Translations under genes and position numbers: made by a program | NCBI GenBank assembly: GCA_015698045.1 | Contig: BLAL01000176.1 | Coordinates: forward strand, 124,001-188,000 | Length of the DNA: 64,000 bases | Direction of reading: 5' to 3' | Source: Rhizophagus clarus | Lineage: Eukaryota > Glomeromycota > Glomeromycetes > Glomerales > Glomeraceae | Shown here: positions 13,445 through 26,987 of the stretch, in pieces | Numbering within the stretch: the stretch's first letter is position 1 | How the letters are laid out: every line of letters begins with the position of its first letter | Notes under the pieces: generated by a model | Database searches by the model: none | What the model saw: only the letters and a program-made list of their open reading frames with translations | Told to the model about the DNA's origin: nothing

Positions 13445-15368
13445 TTATTTTTGCCAGAATTCGTTTAGTTCTATAAAAAATAAATAAATAAATCAGATAG
13501 GAAATATAATAAAGTACGTATAAATAAATAATAAATTGCCTAATTCACTAAATTGAGCTAATACTAAATTTTATAAAATAATAATTGACCGTTAATAAAT
13601 GTAGGTTAAATAATCATAGTGATATTTAAGTGAAATACTTACGCGGACTCACTAGTGTTGACTGAATAGCATGATGAGCATCTATTAGGAAAATAAAAAA
13701 AATATAAATTAAATAATGTAAATAAATAGATTTCAGAACAAAAGCAAACAAGTTAAATTTACCTGAATTAAATTGGAAAGATGATAAATCCGAAGAATTT
13801 ACTGGTTTTGGAAGATTTTTAAAATTTAGAAGCCTACTAGTATAAATTGCTTGTGGATGAGTTTGAATGTTTATGGATTTATCTTTATTTGATTTGTTTT
13901 CAAATTTTTTTCTTCTAATTTCATCACATTCTTTTACTTGAGAATAAATTTCACTATTTTGACTAATTTTGACACCTTCACTATCCTCATTATCTTTACT
14001 ATTTTCATTATCTTCATTATTATCACTATCATCACTATCATCATCACTACCTTCAATATTTTTGATTTCATCATTCCATTTCTTTAACATTTGATACAAT
14101 TCTTTCGTAGTTGGTCTATTTTTTATTTCAGCATCCCAACATTTTATTATCAAATCCGCAAGTAATTTTGGTACATCTTTAGAAATTTTTGGTCTATATC
14201 CTTTACATATTTGAATAGCTAAAAATTCATCGTGAGGAATATCATTAAAAGGAATTTCTTCAGAAAGGAATTCATACATCATTATTCCAAATGAATAAAT
14301 ATCTGCTGCTTTTGTATATTGATGTCCACGTAAAACTTCTGGTGCCATATATGGTAATACTCCATAAATTCCTTCGTCCCTAATTGATTGCTTATTTGCT
14401 GGTTGACACATTCCTAAATCACTTATAAATGGAAAATAATCATTATGCAATATATTACCCAAATGAAAATCTTTATGAACGAATCCAGCATTATGAATTT
14501 CTAAAAGTCCTCTTGCAATTTGTTGTAATTTGTCAATTTTTGATTTATAATTTATATAATATTCAGACTCAGTTAAATATTTTCTCAAATTTCCTTTCTC
14601 ACAGTAATATAAAACCATCATATACTCTTTAGTGTTTGGATCTTGAGTTATTCCATAAAGTGTAATAGCATCCTCAATATAAATCTGATGATGAGATTTA
14701 ATCTAATTGATAAAAGGAAATTTTATTAATGAGTAAGTGTAAGTACGATTGCTAAATAAAAGTTAAAGTAAATATAAATTACTTCATTTAAAAAATCTGA
14801 ACAAATATCAGAAGAATTTTTCAAACTTTTCAATACATATTTATCAAGTTGATATCTATACCATTTTTGATTTTCAATATTCCAATAACCAATATGTCCT
14901 TCAGACCATTCAGCTGAATAAATCTTACCAAATCCACCTTCCGCAATATAAGTGATATTTTGAAAATTTTCAAAAGGTATCCATTCAAGACATTTTCCAT
15001 AATACACAGCATCAAGTTGTGATTGTTGTATAAATTCATCAATAACTTTATTTCCACTAGTCCAATTTTTAAAGTTATCCTTAAATCTTTTAGCATTGCA
15101 AGGATGACACCAATATTCTCCTGTACCAGGTTCATTACATTCTCCACATATTCCATATACTTCTTTTCTTTTTTCTAAATCTTCTATATAAACTATCTTT
15201 TCATCTGCATCTTCTGATTTATTAGTTAAAACTGTAACATAAAGCTTTTAATGATCAAAAAAATTATTAATATTACCCTAATTAATAACAGATAATAAAG
15301 TGATTTTATGATACCTGATATTCACTAGTATCGACATCCTTCCATAAATTCTTTGGCTTCTCTTCCAT
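13445..15368 (-). CDS. TKL-family protein kinase K3
   Basis: Complete, undisrupted kinase. Exon 1 is MEEKPKNLWKDVDTSEYQ. Exon 2 holds IVYIEDLEKRKEVYGICGEC, the CxxC..CxxC module and IAEGGFGKIYSAEW. Exon 3 holds HKDFHLGNIL, SDLGMC, MAPEVLRGHQYTKAADIYSFG and CWDAEIKNRPTT, followed by an acidic Asp/Glu/Ser/Asn low-complexity stretch (GSDDDSDDSDNNEDNEN and onward, near 13960-14060). Short terminal exons give a tail ending LNEFWQK. The exon reading SAQLSELE in K4 and K5 is followed here by gcaattt instead of gtaattt, so one intron would have to use a GC donor. The start was chosen by identity with the other copies. It lies downstream of a decayed receptor copy on the same strand. Confidence 0.87.
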
Positions 15369-16244
15369 ACTAATCGATTGAATTATATGATTTATAATTT
15401 TATATACGAGCAATTTAGTTAATAAATTCAGAGTAATAAAAGTAAAAAAAAAAAAAAAAACGGAGAATAAAATGTACTAAAACTATTAAAAAAAAATAGC
15501 ATTAAACCAAATATAGTAATTCGTAAAAAATTCTTTGCCACTGGTCATCACAAAAAAATTTTTTTTTAATTTTCACGATCATATGAAAAATCTAATATAA
15601 ACAAAATTTAAGCCGATCACTATTTTAAATGAGATACAGGTTCATAAAACTGTTTAACAATTGTGGCACAATGTCTCATTTAAAATATATATAGAGAAAA
15701 AAAGATAAGATTACGTCTTCCGTCAAAATGAGCACATAAGTAATACATGTTCATAGTCGAAAATATATTTCTTTCTTAGGAAGTTAGTTCTAGACGCTGT
15801 GCAACCCGCTAGTTATAATTACAGTACTTTTTAAGATATTGATTGTTTTCCAAATAAGTATAAAGTTCAAATGATTTCATTTATTATCCTATATTATTGT
15901 TTAAATTTGATAATTTATTCATTATATACTATACAATGACAATATTAAGTCTCAATTATTATATTCTTGGTAAAATAATTTATAACATACTGAGGATCAG
16001 GATTTTTATTTTGGAAATAACATTTTGATAACATACTATATATTCTCCAAGAAAATTTAGAAAAAAAAAATTTCCTACTTCTTAACACAATATCTATAAA
16101 TACATGTACTGTATATGTTGTGCCTCAGATCGATTCTTGCCCTCAGATCGAAGTTCACCATATACACATATACTGTATATAACCGAAAAAATCTAAAAAG
16201 AAAATATCATATGATATAAATGGAAAAGAAAAGAACTATCTCCA
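15369..16244. other. Kinase 5' flank and receptor 3' flank, conserved between cassettes
   Basis: The region is collinear, inverted, with 41.6-42.7 and 49.0-50.4 kb. Near 15.7 kb is the block giving tcaaaatgagcac, and near 15.8 kb the block corresponding to actagcgagttacacagc. A short inserted segment near 16120-16160 (cctcagatcga, twice) is absent from the plus-strand copies. No gene is supported. Confidence 0.5.
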
Positions 16245-16246
16245 TA

Positions 16247-17412
16247 ATGGTGTAGTTAGCCGAAAAATTCAGCCGAAGGCGCAATAAATTTTCGGCTAAC
16301 AACACCCAACCGAAAAAAATCCATGTTGATCTTGAATATTTTGTTCATTCAACATCTATTTTTCGGCTGAATATTTTCGGCTAACTACACTTTTTTTAAA
16401 TAATAGTGTAGTTAGCCGAAAATATTATTATGATTTTATAAATTTATTAGCTTTAAATTAATATTTTAAAATTTATTAATTTACATACTAATAATAAAAT
16501 ATAATAAATTTTATAATAAATTTTTACTTTATTTAAGCTATAATAAATGTTCAACAATAATTTATTTCAATTATACTATTATTCAATTAATATCTGTCAT
16601 TATTTGCTCAAAAACTCTTTATCTGAATATGAATTATCTTTTCAAAAATTTCTAAGGCAAGATATTCATAAGCATATGCTATCAACTCTAGTGTTGTAGA
16701 TAGACGAAGTTGTGTTGATAAAGAATTTTCATGAATAAAAAAATATTGTATTATATAAACATTTTCCATCAGCAGTTGTATTGATACATATACTGTATAG
16801 TAATTAAATTCATCTGGTAATAATAAACAAGCTCATTCACCCATGGTCATCCTCTGATAAAATTTGCGTCATTGTCCATAAGGTACAATCTCACTTAAAC
16901 TTGGTAATTTGACAAGGAATTTTCTAGTTTAGTTTGGCAAGAACTGAATCCATAATTGAGTAAAGAATTTCAGTAAATTTAGCAAATTTGATAACAAAAA
17001 AAAAGCTCACTAAAAATAAAATCATCTGATTATATTTAAAATCTATTTTATTGAATATTTTTCGCGCCTATAATATAATTTTTCATGACTATGATTGAGC
17101 ATACAGATCAAATATCATTAAATCAATCAAAAAAAAAAAAAAATATTAAAATAAAATAAAAACTATATTTAATTTTTTAAAAAGAAACCAAAGAATTATA
17201 AACTAAAACAATACTATTTTCTGTATTATAATTTTTGTATTACAATAGAAACTTGAAGTTAATTACGGTAAAAATATTGTAACACACATAATCAAGATTT
17301 TGATATTTACGGCTAACTACACTATTATTTAAAAAAAGTGTAGTTAGGATTTTTTTCGGTTAGCCGAAAATTTACTGCGCCTTCGGCTGAATTTTTCGGC
17401 TAACTACACCAT
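16247..17412. mobile_element. Foldback DNA element with GTGTAGTTAGCCGAAAA arms, about 1.17 kb
   Basis: The outer inverted repeats read ATGGTGTAGTTAGCCGAAAA on the left, and on the right end in TTTCGGCTAACTACACCAT. A second pair of the same GTAGTTAGCCG motif lies inside each arm, at about 16390-16430 and 17308-17345, giving nested foldbacks. Both arms also share gcgccttcggctgaa and its complement. TA occurs at both borders (16245-16246, 17413-17414), so a TA target duplication is plausible but the palindromic border makes it ambiguous. The interior is AT-rich with no convincing transposase. It abuts and probably removed the tail end of the decayed receptor copy at 17.5 kb. Confidence 0.75.
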
Positions 17413-17499
17413 TATATAAACTTCCATATGTAATATTCGTACTATAATTGAATATTGTATATAATAGACGAAAAATATCCATTATGTGAATGACATTAA

Positions 17500-18330
17500 A
17501 ATACAACTATCATAATATTTACCAATGGGGAAATTGCCAGGCACAACTGGAAAGTTGAAATAACGAAATTTTGAAAAAAAAAAATATTTAAAGAAAATAT
17601 AATTACTCATAAATTGTGTCTCTGTCCATTGCATATCAGAAGTACGACTAACAATATCTTTACGTTTTTAATTCTTCAATATGATTCCATATAACAATAA
17701 ATAATTTATACTTATTGCAAAGATCATCGTTCATATTACTCGAATTAAATCATGTATTCTGTGAATTAAGTTCGCTTTATCCATCTATATAATGACCTGT
17801 CATCCTGTGATGTTGATATTAGTGATATTAATAATAAAAACTTACTATGAATACTATATATATATATATATGGTGGACTTTTACTATTATTAGTAAGTTC
17901 ATTCCTTGATTCTCTTATTGGGTTGCACAAACAGATAAGAAAAAGAGAGATTAAAAACGGAATAAAAATTTTCGCTTTTTTATTTTAATTGAGACTTACG
18001 CTTACAGGATATATCAAATGCTGATTCTTTACTTAAATATTGATTGATCGATTAGTAAAACTTTTTTTTATTTTAAAAAAAAAAATTGAATTACGGTATT
18101 TCCATCACAGAAAGATAGACGTCAAATAACACAACTCAAACTCACTTAAATTTATTCTAAAATTCATAAACACTTGTTATTACATTTATCTTCGATAAAG
18201 GATAATTCACTAGTGGTGATGATGATGATATCAATACATTATTTTTATATTTTTCTTATCGTAAAGTTTTTCTCGTGTTAAGGAGTATCCGTTTTCTAGA
18301 AGGACTATTTCTGCTCAAAAATATATATAT
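17500..18330 (-). pseudogene. Decayed copy of the seven-span receptor-like gene, tail missing
   Basis: Exon blocks of the gene at 38786 are recognisable on the minus strand. The start region is near 18.28 kb (gcagaaatagtccttctag, compare gaacagaaatggtcctttt). The Cys region lies near 18.15 kb, exon 4 near 17.6-17.95 kb (tgcaatggacagagacac, ctgatatgcaatgga) and exon 5 near 17.53 kb. The long Ser/Thr tail is absent, cut off next to the foldback element ending at 17412. No frame survives across the exons. It is the upstream partner of K3. Confidence 0.8.
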
Positions 18331-19258
18331 ATATATATTAAGAGAATAATATATAAATGTAAATGTAAGTAAATTAATAGTAAATTAATTCGAGATTCAA
18401 AAAATATATACATATTTGCCTTTATTATGCTTAAAAGCAAAATGTGATGGAATGATAGTAAACGATATCTGATATAAAAGGGATTTTGCACATAAAATAT
18501 ATTCTCCAGATTATCACGAGGATATTAAAGTTTATTATTACGAAATTATTGTAAACTTCAATTAGGCTTATCGTTATTTACGGTAAGAAATAAAGAAAAA
18601 AAAATTGATAAGGGCGACCACAGGATATCATGATTATCATGTGATTTCATAATTAGTCAATTATCATTGTGTCAAACATACTACATCATTGGAGTTGCCT
18701 TCAAGATCAGACTGACATTTTAATATGTTTTACGTGCCACGTTCAAATTATTATTACAATGTTGAAAATGTCGAAGACATCTAATGTATGCTTCTTAGGT
18801 TTATTAATTCATTGACTATTCTGTTCGTAATCCGTAATGCTTAACTTGTTTTAAAACAGGTGCATAAACAGGTGTATTCAAATGCAAATATTTAAGATAC
18901 CATTTTATTTACATGGTTATTAAAACTCATTTTTATACAATTCTCCTTCAAAAAGGAGAGAATATTGTGACACAAATTTTCTCAATACCTTTTTTTCATA
19001 AAAGATTCTTTTAATAGTTTATCGACATCCTCCCTTATTTCCAAATTTTTCATTTTACTATCAAGTTGAATTTTCATAAACATCAGATTACGTTAATTGA
19101 AAAATTTGATCAATGCATCGTAAACATATGTACAGTACTATATGATTTGATCTCTTTTATTAACAATATACAGTACGGTATTATTAAATATAGAATATTA
19201 TATTATAAAATCTTTTTATAGTAATTCAAAAAATATATATATCTATATATTTATATTT
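18331..19258. promoter_or_regulatory. Former receptor promoter (inverted copy), then intergenic spacer
   Basis: Bases 18420-18510 are an inverted match to 38480-38600 upstream of the intact receptor gene: the block gcaaaatgtgatggaatgat pairs with atcattccaccacattttgc, and gatataaaagggat with atcccttttatatcat. Conservation of this patch in three copies suggests promoter-proximal sequence. From about 18.6 to 19.2 kb I see only AT-rich DNA and no gene. Confidence 0.55.
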
Positions 19259-22200
19259 TTAACCAACTTTTTCTATTTCCTCTTCAACAAATGACTTTTC
19301 ATCCTCACTTTCAGTACTTAATTCTTCTTTTTTCTTTTCTTTTTCTTTTTCTCCTTTTTCTGGCGGACTTGGTTCATCATCAAATCCATCACTTTCAAAT
19401 ATGATCGAGGGTACACTTAATCTATTATTACCTAAATCTAAATTATTATCAGCTTTCCTACTTTTACGTGATCTTCTAATACGTCGTATTAAATTAATAA
19501 GTTGATTTAACCTCCACACTGCATTAAATGCAAGTACAATAGATGTTATTAATAGGGTAAGAAACGGAACTAGATCAAGTTTTAACGTCTTTTGATGATA
19601 AATTAACTAAGATAATTAGATAATAAGATGTTATTATAATATATGAATATACGTTAAAAAATAATTTTTTAATACGTACCAGAATAATAAATTGAGGAAT
19701 TTCTTTTTTAATAAGAGCAAATAAACCAACCCAAAATATCCACGTACGTGTACGTTTAGCAAAAGGTGCGTTTAAATTCTGACGTCCTCCAATTTTTGAA
19801 GTTAATACCATCACCGAATAAACATCAACTATCGATAATAACGTGAATAATATAGTGATCAAATGATGTTTCATAAACCATCCTCTAAATTCATATGAAG
19901 AAGTAAGTTCTCTAATTATTAAAAATAATGATACCGTTTCTTTAAGTGATGCTGACAATATAACAATTGTTATACTAAAATAGAATATATAATTAACTTA
20001 ATTATACTTTTTTAACTAACAGTTATACCAATAATTTAACAAACCTTGTTGGAAATAGACCTGTTACAGCTTTTGAATATCTTATTGTAAAAATAACGAA
20101 TAATGTATAACTTATAAATCCAATAAAAAACTTGAATACAGATGTTGTTTCGGCCTAAGACAAAAAAAAAAAAAAATAAATAAACTTTAAATTTAATGAT
20201 CTATATAAATCTATGATGTTTCATTTATACCTTTGGATTTCTACGTTGTTCAATAAAACACAATAAGGCAAATAGTAAAATCCCCACAATGAATAAAATG
20301 ACAACGAATAAATATTTGTTCCAAAAGTTTTCTACGATGAGAAAAAAACTATTAATAAAGTATACAATGAAATATATATATATATAAATTAATATTATTT
20401 TACCATGTTGAACAAGTCCATAATTACTGTCTATTAGATGAGTATATTTCATATATGCCAATGGACCCATATCACGATGTATAATAAAAGAATTCAAATC
20501 TTTGATAATATTAGCTACATTCTTTTCCGAAACATTTGTTGATGAAATGATTTCTAAAGATAAAATGACTTGTATTTCTTCAGCAGTTGGATCACGTTGA
20601 TAGCGATACCTAGGAACTAATCGTGATGAAGTAATAGGTAAAATTGTTGCCAATTCATTTCCAAGTTCATTAACGAATTCTTGTTGTTCTGTTACATTTA
20701 GAGACTCGTAAAGTATTGATCCGGCGGCTGTTAGTCGAAATAGGACAACAGAAGAATCTAAATATTGAAAAAAAAGATCAATGCACTAAAGTTCTTAAAT
20801 AACATAAAAAACCCTTAAAAAAATTTCTATTATTTATCGTATTTACCGATAAAAATATTTGGGACGGTTTGTTCTTTATTATAATAATAAATAAAAATTG
20901 TTAAATAATTTTCAGATAAAAGAACTTTATCATAATTCAAATGTAATTTTTTTAACAAAATATTCAACTTACCAGTCCTAAAGACCCAAACATTTGCTTC
21001 AATTCCTTTTATAGCTTCACCAGTTTCTTTTATTTTTACAAAATTGTCGTCAATTATCACAGAATAACTTGTTAATGGTTGATTAAATGTACTTGTAAAA
21101 ATTTTAACCATTACTGTTTTGCGATTTTCACTTAAAATACAATATCCTGATTGACCAGAATACACTTGTCGTAAATATATCGGATCCGTTGGTATAGAAT
21201 TAGAATAAATAAAAACGCTAATATTTCCAGAAGAAAGTTGAACCGGTTCTTTATATTGTATAAAAATTTGAGAAGTTCCTGTTGGTATTATTCCGTTTAT
21301 TACTGGAAATGTTGCATTTATTTGTGGATTATAATATCCTTTATCTAAAAAATCAAAAAAAAAAAAAAAAAAAATTTAAATGATAATAATAATAAAGGTT
21401 ACGATATAACAATTATAATTACCATTTGTTATAGGAATTCTAGGAATCTCTGTTGTATTTAAAAAACAATTGGTCGCGTTTATTTGAGTCACACCAATAA
21501 CATTTTTATCCGGAAGAACATAAGACTGTCTCTTTGAATTTAAAAAAAAAGGCCGTGGTAAAGGCCTTTATTTTTTTTTGAGATTTAATCAAAAAGTTAC
21601 TCGAGTCGTACTAGAAAAAAAATTTCAATTTAGTCATTTCATACCAATAATCTTGAAAATCTTCTGTAGAATTAAGAATATATCCGTAAATTAATCGATT
21701 TTGAAACCGGGCTGTTAAAAGATAACTTGTAAAATAAATTTAAAAAATTTAATAGCTTTTTTCTCAATTCCCTTGCTACGCCACTCGTTTAATAATAAAA
21801 ATCTCACCCTCCAAAAAGTAACGGATTGATATTTATTTCATTTGAATTACGAACGTAATTCGCTGGTTTAGTTTCAATATTTGTTAGTTTTCTAATTTCA
21901 AGAGATTCGTAAGTTACGATATTTTTTTTTTTTTTTCACTTTAAAAGATCAAAATATAAAAAGAAAAATATGTATATATACCCAGACGTGAGAAAAGACA
22001 GTTTCAAGATAGATGCATTCGTCACATTATTTCCACCAGAAAAATAAAGTTGACATATATTTCCACTCCCATTATAATCAATATTACAATTTAAAGTAAT
22101 AATATTCGAAAAAGTAATTAATTTATTTAAATATATCACATTAGATGATGGTGTTTGATTACTTTGAGTGGGAATCAAAATTGTTACTACACGTAAAGGA

Positions 22201-23146
22201 AATGAAAGATCATTAGGAAATTCAATCGGTTCTTGGTTTTTACTTGAAAATCTTGCTATGACTAAACAATAATTTCCTTCTGCATTAAGAAATCCGGAAG
22301 TTAATGTATTTAATCTGTCGTTATTCAAAATTTTTCCCGAATTGATATTAGATATATTTAAGTTATTCACCGAGCTATTTATATATATATATAAAAAAAA
22401 GAAAAGATTATATTAAAATATTATAAAATCTTTTAATTAAATTTCAATTAAATACATACGGTCTAGTAAAGTAATTCCAAATGACAGCTCCAGTATTTGC
22501 CATAATATCAACATATAAAAAGCCGACATTTCTTGATTTCTTTGAAAAATAAATTTTCCCGGGTGGTTGTACAATTCCTTCCTTATTCACAGAAGCAACA
22601 CTTAAGTACGTATTACTAATTATAAAACGTTTAAAAACATCACATCATTTTTTTAGTAATATCAAAATTTTATTCATGGTATGAATGGTGATGTATGATA
22701 ACAAACCTAATAAAGTTACTATTCCAATCAAACAAAATTCCGTATATACTTGCATCAATAGGATTACTTGAATTCACATAAGTTACGAAAATATAATTTT
22801 CTGTTAAAGGGTAAACATTAATATAATAATAGACGATTCCTTTAATTCTTGATTCACAGAAATTAAAAGCAGGTATTTGTGTAGCTGAAACATTAATCGA
22901 TGTTAATGTTTCATTAATATGTATAAGTCGAAAATATAAAATTGGAGTAGAACAATTTTCTCGACTAGGATTAATCATGTGAATCAATATAGTTCCATCT
23001 TGATATGAATTTATATTGTGAACTCGTAAATCGGTTGATTCACTAAAATTTATTATTTTACAATATACACTTGAGAATATAGTTAAAACGAATATTATGA
23101 GAAAAAATTTCTTTGTGCACATTGCGCGCATTTCATTTTCAAACAA
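19259..23146 (-). CDS. Unrecognised secreted-domain plus multipass membrane protein
   Basis: I do not recognise the family. The N-terminus is a signal peptide (KKFFLIIFVLTIFSSVYC); the start may be the ATG at 23146 or one a few codons downstream. A long Asn-glycosylation-rich ectodomain follows over several exons (22.7-23.1, 22.5-22.6, 21.95-22.4, about 21.4-21.9, 20.99-21.35 kb). A region around ELATILPITSSRL..RDPTAEEIQVIL looks SEA/autoproteolysis-like (weak inference). About six membrane spans come next (YLFVVILFIVGILLFALL, FFIGFISYTLFVIF, ITIVILSASLKETVSLFLII, LITILFTLLSIVDVYSVMVL, WIFWVGLFAL, FLTLLITSIVLAFNAVW). The cytosolic end is basic then acidic (IRRIRRSRKSRK, later EKGEKEKEKKKEEL). 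Exon joins around 21.5-21.9 kb are unclear. It could be a surface receptor or channel. It is co-directional with the next gene. Confidence 0.7.
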
Positions 23147-23677
23147 AGAGGAAATTTAATAAGTGGAATTTTTTTTTTTTTCAAAATAATGAAACATATT
23201 CTTTTTGTTTATTCGTAATTTACGAATTGACGTGGCAAGTTTAATTTCATAAAGATAAAAAAAACAAATAACATTTTTAAAATACATAAACAAGCCTCCT
23301 ACTTATAATCGAACCTTGCGCCTCTTCTATTTTAAACTGTTCTTTAGTTACATTATTATTTCAGTAAATTCATGAATTTTTCAAATTATTAAAGAACAAA
23401 AAGAGTAAAAAAAAAAATCATTATTTCAACTCTTTTATGGGTAAATATTATAAAATTAAAACTACATTTAGGTTAAAATATAAAATAGAAAAGTAATTAT
23501 TAAATCTTCAAATTGGCTGTGCCGATACATGTGGCTTATTTAATTAATGCTTTTTTGATTATGTGATTCATTCTATCCATACTGACGTACAAATCTTTGT
23601 ATTCAGAATTGAAACATACTTTTCTTGTTTATTATTATTATTTATTAACAAATTCTCAAAAATTATATTATAACGAA

Positions 23678-25186
23678 TTAAACCATTTTTGCTTCATTCC
23701 ATACAAAACCAAGTATAACACATAACATTCCTATAAACAACAACAAGAAGATCAAATTAACAAAATTTCTAGATACTATTTCAATAAAAAACGAAAATTA
23801 TTACATGAACAACTTACCTATATACATATGCAATTGTTTTCTGATAACAAACCAAAATTTCATTTCTTGTTCTGAATTATTCAAATCAAAAGTTGCAATA
23901 TCTCCATTTTCATATAAATTTACTTGATAAATAAATAAAATAAATAAAATTAATAAAATTTAAAATTTTGCAAATTTTGTAAATAAAATTAAACAAATAT
24001 GTGCTAAATTTTTCCAGAGACAAATTTTAACTAACGTTCGTTATGATAAAAATATACTTACATAATATATTACCGTTGTTTTGAAATCCGGAAACATTCA
24101 ATATTTTTACTGCAATAACATCCTTTAAAGAAATAGTTGAAGTTTATGATTTATTTTAATTAATAATAAATGATCAATCATCTTCTATAAAACCAAAAAA
24201 CTCGTAAGCTATGATTAAATAAAATTAAACTTACTAAATCTGGTTGTCCCAAAAAGTCCGAATCTGATGATGGTATAACCATTCTTAATTCCCAATTATC
24301 TTCGGTCTGTCTATTTTGTCGATTATCAACATCAATTAATCCTGAAAACCAACTTTTCCTCGCTTGAGCCGATGGTGATGAGAAATTTATATTAGCGTCC
24401 CCTCTCTTATAAATTAAGATATAATTCTCCTTTATATAATAAAAAAAAAGTATATTGGTATAAGACCTACAGATTTTCAAAAAATAAAATGTCATTTACC
24501 TGAGTTACTAATGCCAACAAATTACCATTAGCATTAATTTCAGTCCCTACAACTTGGAATGGCGATTCTTCAAGTAAAGGTAAAAATTCACTTCTAACTA
24601 TAAATGCCTCAGTCGAATGCGTATCTTGTTGATTAGAATCTGTTGTTGTTGTATTACTGTAATCGAATGTAAATAATATGTTGTTTAAACCAATACATAT
24701 CGTTGTCACATTTTTTGCTGTAACTAAATTTAAGTTGATAAAACATGTCATTGTGAAAAAGTTTATTTAAAATATAAGAAAGTAGTATTTGTTATTACAT
24801 ACCTACGACAGGCTTTGGAACAGTGATTGGAGTAAGAGTAATTCCGCGTACAAAATCAAATTGTTCATATTCGAATTTTTTTGGTGACGTTGGACGCTCA
24901 TACTTTATCAAAGAGAAAGGAGACCACTGTCAATATATATATATATATATTTTTGAAGAGAAAAAGATTTCGATACAACAAATACAATTTAATTACCGCA
25001 ATTAATTTCTTAGAACGCCAACGATATCTCATATCCGTTTCGTCGGACGATGATGAATTATGAATGACTGTCACTTGGAATTTCCATGTCTCATCCGTCG
25101 CTGTAACTTCAGCATTTAATACACGAATCACTCCTGACCTTAAAGATCAAATAGGCATTAAAAAATATGTGTTAAACAAGCAAATA

Positions 25187-25221
<35 letters not shown>

Positions 25222-26336
25222 ACTCACACAGCGTAGACACGTCGAAATGTTGAGGTCTTTTTGGTAATGGGCTCTAATCGTCCAACTTCTGTAAAAATAA
25301 AAAGAAGTTATATTTAAACGAATATATTATATAAAGGAGTAAAATATAACTAATATTATACAAACTTTGTATCGGTCCTGGATCACTAGACTTTAATGTT
25401 AACGCATCAGTCTTGCTCTTTGAAATATCAAAAACATTTTCAGGTATTAATATTGTTCTAAATTTAGCATCATCCGGGCTCCTGTAATTCACGAGTAAAT
25501 TAGATTGATTCAATTTCATACAAATTTTATAAATAAAACATTTAAGTACCTTGAATATAATATAATTGAACCATCCACGTGAAATGATTTAATACTAGTT
25601 GTTCCTGGCAATATTATATCTTGATATTTAAAGGATGGCTTGACATGACAAGTGCGTGGTGATATTTGACATTCATCTAAAAGAAAGTTTGTATTGTTGC
25701 TAATTTCAGTTTCATAATTTCCTATATGATAAAGCCGTATCATATATCTAATATCTTCTTTTCCATGCGATTGATACAAAATCGCCAATGCATTATTTTC
25801 ATTATATTCTGTGTCTGATGGTGTTGATCCATCATTGTAATAGAAACTTGATATATGTGTTATAGGGCCTTCAAGTCGATGATTATAAAGAAGTTGCCAA
25901 CCTAAAAGAAATTAAAAGAAAAAACATTAATTTCAAAAATTCTTGAATAAATCATTTTAAAAGGCTTACTTACTATTACTTGGATCATGATAATCACGCA
26001 ATAACAGATGTAAAGGTCTCCTATATTGTCTGATCAATCCTATAAATAATGTATTTATTTAAATTATTTGAATTAACTAAAAATTCATCATTAAAAACCT
26101 ATACCTGTCGCATCTTCATAATTTGTTTCATGTTCTTTCCATATTGCCGTTAAATAAACCCAGTCTTTTTGCACCGATATAAATATTCCATTTGGTCTAA
26201 CATTTTCGAATAAATCTTCTCGTGATACCATAATATTTTTTGGATATGGATAAGGTGCGGAATGTAAAGATATAATCAAATATACAAATATAATTCCAGC
26301 TGCAAGCATAATTAATGGTCTATAATGTGCCGTCAT
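23678..26336 (-). CDS. Unrecognised membrane-anchored protein with large lumenal or extracellular domain
   Basis: At least eleven exons with good GT-AG borders. The start is MTAHYRPLIMLAAGIIFVYL, a signal anchor of about 20 residues; an upstream ATG at 26423 would add a Phe-rich leader and is less likely. The body is rich in beta-type segments with several N-glycosylation sequons (NNTNF, NSSSSDET) and Cys pairs (DECQISPRTCHVKP). A second hydrophobic segment, LHMYIGMLCVILGFVW, lies just before the stop at 23678. So the topology is probably anchor, big domain, C-terminal anchor. Length is roughly 700 residues. No domain was recognised; a propeller-like fold is only a guess. It is divergent from the mannosidase gene across about 650 bp and co-directional with the membrane gene at 19.3-23.1 kb. 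Confidence 0.72.
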
Positions 26337-26987
26337 TTTTAATAAGAATTTACAAAGATGCGTAATTTTGTTGAAGATAAAAAAAAAAAAATTGATAGTT
26401 GTAAAATGAAATAAATTGTGCAATTAAATATCTATAAATATATTATTTTTAAAATTATTGTAAACTCTATGGCTATAAATAAATCTATTAAATAAATAAA
26501 AGAAATATTGTATTAATTATCTTGATGAAAAATTTTTTTTGAGGAAGAAAAAAAAAAGGTCACCCTGAAATCGCATGATAGGACCATTTATACTTTTTTT
26601 GGGAGGTAAATGATTTGATGGATGTATCCAAAATAAGGCTAAATAAAACCTATATTTGGAAACGACCACTTTTTTTCGGAAATGCCACGAATTGTCAATT
26701 TAATTCGGATCGAATTAATTCTCAGGTCTCAACTCCATCAATTATCGACCTTTATTCTTATTCCTGAAACATGATACAGATGATCAATCAAAAATATTTA
26801 GTTTAAATTTAAATTCGTACAATAAAAATTTAAAGTTAACTATTGTATACTCATCATCTGACTCTTTAAATAAGAAAATCCGTCTAAATTTGGATAAATT
26901 AGATCTTATTAAAAAACTATAAAATGAATGCGTTTGGAACCTACTTCAATTCAGGGTTCATCGAATCTAACAAATTATTAAACAATA
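26337..26987. promoter_or_regulatory. Shared intergenic region between divergent genes
   Basis: About 650 bases separate the start codons of the membrane-protein gene (-) and the alpha-mannosidase (+), so both promoters must lie here. It is AT-rich with A/T tracts near 26.53-26.56 kb. No individual binding site can be assigned from sequence alone. Confidence 0.45.

Noticed and set aside
14429-14632. Plus-strand frame across kinase K3
   Set aside because: Antisense shadow of the conserved catalytic loop region.
21540-21600. Hairpin aaaggcctttaccacggccttt as a bacterial-type terminator
   Set aside because: It lies in an intron-like part of a eukaryotic gene; Rho-independent termination does not apply. 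It may be a small inserted repeat.
23285-23345. tRNA-like T-arm (ggttcgatt on the minus strand)
   Set aside because: The flanking bases cannot form a T stem or acceptor stem, and no anticodon arm could be found.
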